From contig JAJEKV010000008.1 in assembly GCA_021234155.1 (NCBI GenBank), positions 18,137,922 to 18,201,921 of the forward strand: a stretch of DNA of 64,000 bases. Reading direction: 5' to 3'. Position numbers and translations under genes: made by a program. Positions 58,401 through 64,000 of this stretch are shown here, one piece after another. The notes beneath the pieces were generated by a model. It was not told the origin of the DNA, did no database searches, and saw only the letters and a program-made list of their open reading frames with translations. Each line of letters begins with the position of its first letter. Position 1 is the first letter of the stretch. The DNA comes from Isoetes taiwanensis. Its lineage: Eukaryota > Streptophyta > Lycopodiopsida > Isoetales > Isoetaceae.

Positions 58401-58689
58401 AAAATACGAGGAAGAAAAAATAAAGAGAGATGAGGAGAAGAGGCGCTATCGACAAAAATACATAAACAACCACTTCGGATCATCTAGGGGGTCCCAAGGT
58501 GAGATAAACAATAAATGGCTGCTTTCGAACAACTAGAGATGGCAAAACAGCGTGGCGAACATGTTTCTAGCGAGAAAAATTTGCATATGCTAAAGGCGTG
58601 TCACTATTTGTAAGTTACAACTTAATAGCATATAATTCCGGATTTCGTTGTTATTTTGAACATTTGTTCCTTTTGCTGTAGTATAATTC

Positions 58690-59050
58690 ATATGCATCAA
58701 TATGGTCTTACGGTGCTCACTTCGGCGACAAAGTGTGGATCATAATAAGCACTTATGATTGTGGTATATCAGCAAAGTTTCGTCTGATTTTGCGGTATTT
58801 GGTAGTCTTGAAACCCAAAATTGTCGAGGCAATGTTGGAATGGATTGGTACTATAAAGACTATCATGGAGGTTGATGTCGGTAGTGCATTCAAAACAATG
58901 TTGTTTGATGCGAATGGTTTGATCTTGTGTGTCTTGGTTGCTCATGCCGCGATCACATAAAGATCGAGTGGCTTTTGTATTCACTAGATTCAACTTCGTC
59001 GGTATCGTGGTCAAGGAACACTTCGTGAGGGTTGAGCAATGTAAACAATG
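58690..59050 (+). pseudogene. DUF4216-like remnant
   Basis: After a gap, GVHFGDKVWIIISTYDCG-like and MLEWIGTIKTIMEVDVGSAF then KTMLFDANGLILCV fit the small DUF4216 domain that usually follows DUF4218 (an ILEVDFxxFKxVLFDxxW-type pattern). It is frameshifted. The assignment rests on position and this one motif. Confidence 0.5.
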
Positions 59051-59659
59051 TTTACTTGGATGCAATAAAATTTATATATGTCATTAACAAAACTAATGTA
59101 ATAGAGGTTTGTAGGTCACCTTCGTTCGGATCCTTTGCAAGATCGATTGGTGGTTAAATTAGTTCCATGTAAGGCTCGCTCCCCATGGCATATTTGTGAA
59201 GGTGAAGAAGAGAATGGCGGTCGAATAAGGGAGGTTGGGGGTTGAAGCGGACTATTGTCATGATAGAAGACTACCATCGATTGAACCTTCATTACTTTAT
59301 TATGATTATTATATTTTCTTCCCATATGAATAAAAGAAAATACTTTGGCATCTAATTGAAGCAGCAATTAGTATTGCAACTTGAAGTTATCATAGACATT
59401 TATGCCAAGTTAATTGGCATCCTAGTATGAACCTATATGGCACTGTAGCCGTCGGGGGCAGTTCTACATCTGAGTTAATTACCGCTTTATGTTTTAATTA
59501 ATCATAAAATGTGAAGATTCCCTTCAAAATGCAAGATTCATATACAAAATCATATATGTATTCCCTTCAAAATACAAAATTCATATAAAAACCCATACAC
59601 AATTCAAATACACAAAACAAAGTGGATACCGGTGCACATCTAGTGGTATATATCAGCAT

Positions 59660-60005
59660 CGGTGTGATCCACTTTCATGAGCTCGAAGAAGGTTTTCGAT
59701 GGTGATTTCCTCCACCCGGGTCGAGAACAAGCCTCGAAGCATGGAATCCAAGCCCTAGGTGGTGTGCATTTCCCCAAGGGAATTCATCTGAGCACTTCCG
59801 CATGCCACAGTTGGTGCAGTGCAACTTTGAAAGTAGGGCTTCGACAAATGTTTCCCTTCCCAAAGGCCCTATCCTCTGCATCTGGGCCAAGCTGTGACTC
59901 ACCATGCATTTCTTGGGGCACTTTCATTTTGTATTGAGGAAGGTTAGGCCTCGGTAATGCGGCCGGGTCTTTCTTGCCCCCTATCCGCGGCTTTGTCATG
60001 GCTTG
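59660..60005. other. Overlapping open frames, unrecognised
   Basis: Open frames of 71-86 codons exist on both strands (plus 59677-59937; minus 59675-59905 and 59784-59999). The plus frame has FLHPGREQASKHGIQALGGV and a Cys/Trp-containing CHSWCSATL. It may be the second protein of the CACTA element, but I recognise no family and cannot choose the strand. Confidence 0.3.
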
Positions 60006-60274
60006 CTTGAACTCCGGACCTTTCTTGGGTTAGGTTCGTCTCTAGCCACTCAGGCTGGAAACGGGTCAGGTGCTGCTCCGGCATGGCCTTTGCGGCCTCA
60101 GTGCGGCATCAAGCGAGCGCATGCATCGGGGGCTTGACCATGGCGGTCTTGGGTGAGAACTCCAGGCGAAGGGGAGGAGGCGGAGGCTGGAAAGGGGCGA
60201 AGGGCCGGGCTAATGGAAATGGGGACTAATAGGGCAATATATATAGCGCATCTCGGCATAGAAACAAAACAAAT

Positions 60275-60395
60275 TGCGTCACGGCGTCGTTATATTTAGA
60301 AACGTCGTTATAAGCGTCGTTAGCGACCTTTAAGCGTCGTTAAGCGGCGATATCGTCTTCGCGGCGTCTGTTCTTTAAAAGTCGCCGGTAGGCTT
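60275..60395. repeat. Third subterminal-type motif cluster
   Basis: GCGTCGTTATA, AACGTCGTTATAAGCGTCG and TTAAGCGGCGATA motifs like those of the terminus, between the coding part and the tandem array. The left element has an equivalent cluster at 6955-7065. Confidence 0.7.
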
Positions 60396-60699
60396 TCATT
60401 TTTCCCATTTCTTTTATGATTTGGTAATGCGAGCGATCCTCGGATCCCTAGTTTTTCGATGCGGTTATTGTGAGTTTTTTCTTTATTGCTTTTGGGATAC
60501 ATGGCCATGGAAGGTATGCTTGACGCTTGAACCAGTTCGGAGGAGATGAGGATTCAAAGAAAAGAGATATGGAACTTGTCTTCACAAGTAAAAGGCTACA
60601 CTACGTAGTTTGCCACTTTGTGTATTTTATCTATTTTCTAATCTATAGCTTGGTGTAGGAGCCGTCGAAAGGGCATGAGGAAGGGAGGAATCCTCAGGT

Positions 60700-61045
60700 G
60701 AACCCCCTCCTCCCTTTCGAAGATGAGGGACTATGGCTCGCGATCCATGGATGAAAGTGTTAAAAGTATGTGATTGGTGAGAAGGTGACCAAATTGCTAG
60801 GAACCGATTGGTACCCTGGCATGATGAGGGTTGGCTTCTTGAAAGAAAAGATGATTGGGGTTTGGAAGCACCACGGGAAAAACATTAACATGATACTAGG
60901 CGTCGACATGTGCATGGCTGATCTGGAACATACTTGACATGGAACTATGGTTCAAGGGGGATGGACAAGTGGAGGACTTCACGATAGAAACCATAAGCCA
61001 AGCTTCGGAGGAATTATCTTTGAATTGTTCAAGTGATCTTTTGTT
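60700..61045 (+). other. Coding-like stretch, unrecognised
   Basis: Broken plus-strand frames give KVTKLLGTDWYPGMMRVGFL, KEKMIGVWKHHGKN and DGQVEDFTIETISQASEELS. The composition looks protein-coding, but stops interrupt it and I do not recognise the family. It may be another gene of the CACTA element. Confidence 0.3.
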
Positions 61046-61429
61046 CAATAAACCTATGTTTGTACATTGTTTATATTTTCTCTTGGGTACAATCTAGCAT
61101 TGATATATGCATGAACATGATCACGAAGGATTCTTGAAGATATTTTGCATTCTTACGTTGGATATCGCCCTTCTTGATTCGATTTGCCATTTGAACTGAG
61201 GTTTACCGCGACATTTCGACTTAATTTGGTAGAACCGACTTTTAGAGATTATTTGTGGTTTGGACTCTCTTGTAGCTCTTACAAATGGGACACTTCCATG
61301 TTCTAAATCTTTCAAATGCACATTCTTAAGTTTGTGATGGGCGGTCGGCTTGGATTTTTTCTCCAACGGCCCGATAAAACGACCACTAAATTTATGTTTC
61401 TTTGTGGCTTGAAGTCAGCGCATCTTCAA

Positions 61430-64000
61430 ATCTTCCAAATCGGCTTCCGTTTGCCCTGCATAGGGCTGCCAAACAGTTCTAATGCTAACCCTTTGACCTA
61501 GACCTTCTCCAAAAATTCCGAAAATTGGGCCGTGTCTTTGGAGATGAATTAGGGATCCGGTGAAAAATAAAATTTATTTTCGTGCAATGCATTAATTATG
61601 AATTTAATAATGGTGTTGCCCTTTGCAAAAGCCCCAAACTTCTAGTGCCACATCGGGAGGGGGGACGGTCCAAACTCCGTTTCGTCGGTTCCCCCTTGCT
61701 ATCGTTCACCGGCCCACGTTCCAAGCGCAGCAGACTAGGACTTCGGCCCCAAAGCCCCTTCTAGAGCACGGCAACTCACGGGGTTTGCGTTTTGTCCTTA
61801 TGTCGGTCGTAGGGACCTGGCGGCGTGTCTTGAAGTGGAGTTGGGGTGTTGGCCTTGGGCCCGGACCTAAACTCCTCAGGGCTGCTTTCCCCCAAATTTC
61901 CTCTCCCTAAGGCCACAGGGAAGAGCGAACAACCTCCCTCTCGGGAACCACGATTTGGCTCTGCCCGATGGACTCGAAGCGTTGACATTGCTCTGGAAAC
62001 CAAGTTCCGTGGCCAAGGCCAGTTCGGCCCCCAAAAGCGTAAGCCCTTCACAGAGCACGGCAACCCCGGGGTTTTTCGTTTGAGGAGGCCCTCTCGTCAG
62101 CGGCACGGGACTTTGCGCCATGTCTTGAAGTGGAGTTGGGGTGTTGGCCTTGGGCGGGACACTAAAATCCCTCAGGAGCTGCTTGCCCACAATTTCCTCT
62201 CCCCAAGGCCACAGGGGAGGGCGAGGCAGCCTCCCTCCTTTGGAACGCCCGATTTGGCTGCGCCAATGGACTCGAATCTTAGCATTTGCCACGGGGATCA
62301 AAGTTAGGTGGCGAAGGAAGGACTTCGGCCCCAAAGCGTAAACCCTTCTGGGCACGGCAACCCACGGGGTTTTGCGTTTGGAGCCCCTCTCCTTGTCGGT
62401 TACGTGGGACTTTCGCCATGTCTTGAAGTGGAGTTAGGGTGTTGGCGTGAGCCCGGACACTAAAATCCCTCAGGGGCTGCTTTGCCCGAATTTCTCTCCC
62501 CCAGGCCACGGGGAAGGGGGGCAACCTCCCCCTCAGAGCCATGATTTGGCTCACGCCCTTGTGGACTCAGAAATCTTGGAAACATTGCCACAGGGATCAG
62601 ATTCAGGTAGCGAGAAGACACGGGACTAAGCCCCAAAAGCGTAAAGCCAGCGCTAGAGCACAGCCTACCGGGGTTTACGTTGAGCCCTCTCCTTGTCGGT
62701 CAGTAGGGACCTTACTTGGCAGGTGTCTTGAGAGGTGGGGTTGGGGGTGTTGGCGCCCGAGGCCTTGATTCCCTAAAATCCCTCCCGGGGCCTCGCACTA
62801 AATTTCCCCTCTCCCAGGCCACGGGGCCGGACCGAGGGCGACCAGCTCTCCAGAATGTGATCGACTACCTTGATGTGCATCGCGGGGATGCGTCGTGGGC
62901 GTGGGGTGTTCCTTCTTTCGCAAAGCCAGCCGTGTAACTTGCTTGCTCCCTGGGGTAATTTAAGCCATTCGGACGGTGGCGGTCTATTGCCATTAGAACG
63001 CTCCGTGCCCGACGACAAAGCAGTCTCTGCGGTTTCCTAGTGACATGGGGCGCCTTGGTTTGACAAGTTCTCCGGGACCGATCTGGAATTTTGGACCCAG
63101 CCTTCCCGAAGGGCCCACGAGCGGAGGATCCATTAGGATAGAGCAGAACTCGGGAGGTGGTCGTGGCGATAAACCGAGGCGGCAGGAAGGGCTGCCTGGG
63201 AACTTTTGGATCCCGCCTCACGGGGTGGGACTCTCCCCTCTTTGTTGGGGGATCTCCTGCAGGTCAGCCTCGTTTGGCTTAGGGAAGGGTGCCGGCTGGT
63301 TGCCACACCAGCAGACTGCCAGAGCCGTTCTTGCTGACCTAGACCTTCTCCAGAAAATTCCGAAATTGGTAGTGTGCTGGAGATGAATTAGAAGGATCCA
63401 GTGGCAGAATTTATTTTCGTCACAATGCATTAATTCTGGGAATTACGAATGTCTTGCCCTTGCCAAAGCCCAGAGCTTCTGCCCTTACATGGCGGAGAGG
63501 AAGAAATTGTTTGCAGATGGGTTCCCTTGCTCCGTATTCTGCATTTAGTACCGGCGAGTCCAAATTACAAACAGACCAGGACTACGGCCCCAAAGCGTAA
63601 ACCCTTCTGGGGCACGGCCCGCGGGGTTGCGTTTGGGAGGCCCTCTCATGTCGGTCAGTAGGGACCTTGCGTAGATGTCTTGAAGAAGTGGGGGTTGGGG
63701 TGTTGGCATGGTAGCGGACCCTAAAATCCGGTGCGCGCTGATTTCCTCCCCAGGCCTGCAGGGGCCGAATCGGCGACCTCTCCAGCTCTCAGAATCAGCG
63801 ATCACGACTTCTGCCAATGGATTCCGAAACGGCGACGAGACCAGGATTCGTGGCGAGAACCACCGAACTCAAGAAGCCAAAGTAGCTCACTTCCATCACA
63901 CTGCGTCCAGTGGCCTAGGATGTGCATGGGGATCTTGTAGTGGAAGCGTGAGTGTTTCCCTTCTTTTCGCAAAACGGCCAGTGTAACTTGCTCCCCGGCA
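61430..64000 (+). repeat. Divergent copy of the 1.12 kb tandem repeat family, with internal ~300-bp sub-repeats; continues beyond the window
   Basis: The units follow the same order of landmarks as 11964-18076: gcattaatta, tgcaaaagc, tccaaactcc, cccaaagcg, acggcaactca/cccacgg, a GTTTGCGTTT-like block, gggacc and aaccaag. One unit runs from ~61480 to ~63300. Inside it a ~300-bp block (ccccaaagcg...gccacaggg) is repeated four times, starting near 61748, 62024, 62328 and 62631. A second unit begins near 63300-63364 and runs off the edge. No frame is conserved between units. Confidence 0.85.

Larger units (their letters stand above)
52522..64000 (+). mobile_element. CACTA (En/Spm) DNA transposon with transposase remnants; right end outside the window
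   Basis: It starts CACTACAAGGGATGGTCGG, preceded by the triplet GAT. Subterminal GTCGTT/ACGGCGTC arrays follow, then (plus strand) a SET-like domain, Tnp2, DUF4218, a DUF4216-like stretch, two unidentified coding-like pieces, another motif cluster at 60275-60395, and a tandem array from 61430 to the edge. Tnp2 and DUF4218 are diagnostic of CACTA elements. The terminus shares CACTACAAGGGAT with the right end of the element at 5376-18700. All coding parts are frameshifted. Confidence 0.85.

Overview
This window is nuclear DNA from a large, repeat-rich land-plant genome. The only ordinary host gene I can support is the 3' end of a P-class pentatricopeptide-repeat (PPR) gene at the left edge (3-530). 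Everything else recognisable is transposable-element DNA of plant type: CACTA (En/Spm) elements with Tnp2, DUF4218 and DUF4216-like remnants, Ty3/gypsy LTR retrotransposons, several LINEs, and minisatellites. I cannot name the species. Nearly every element ORF is broken by small indels. Many sit in GC-rich spots, so part of the damage may be consensus error rather than decay.

Layout. 0-5.4 kb: the PPR 3' end, AT-rich sequence and opposite-strand L1-like LINE scraps. 5.4-18.7 kb: a CACTA-like unit, with a CACTACAA terminus at 5376 and the inverted CACTACAAGGGATAGTCG terminus ending at 18700. It has subterminal arrays of ACGACGTC/GTCGTT-type motifs and an internal array of six ~1.12 kb repeats (11964-18076); no transposase was seen. 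19.2-25.1 kb: a Ty3/gypsy element on the minus strand with two ~1 kb LTRs, a perfect TTTGG target duplication, a primer-binding site and a polypurine tract. Its reverse-transcriptase core is deleted. 25.1-28.8 kb: AT-rich, no supported gene.

28.85-40.13 kb is a three-level nest. A plus-strand LINE (28850-29065 and 39425-40130) is split by a minus-strand Ty3/gypsy element (29066-39424, target duplication CACAC). The right LTR of that element is itself split by a minus-strand LINE (34178 to ~39305). 41.2-45.0 kb: a second decayed minus-strand Ty3/gypsy polyprotein with a candidate 3' LTR. 45.0-49.97 kb: a plus-strand LINE of the same family, ending in AATAAA plus (CTTC)n. 50.2-52.3 kb: a GT-rich repeat, a long (GT)n(GA)n microsatellite and a ~1.28 kb minisatellite.

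52.5 kb to the right edge: a second, transposase-bearing CACTA element, open at the right. It starts with CACTACAAGGGATGGTCGG and carries subterminal motif clusters, a decayed SET-like domain (55.2-55.65 kb), Tnp2 (56.1-57.64 kb), DUF4218 (57.9-58.4 kb), a DUF4216-like stretch (58.7-59.05 kb), two unrecognised coding-like stretches, and a divergent version of the 1.12 kb repeat family (61.4-64.0 kb). The shared termini, shared internal repeat family and shared order suggest the two CACTA elements are one family. In that reading the left one is a non-autonomous, repeat-loaded derivative. The SET-like domain inside a CACTA element is the most unusual signal here.
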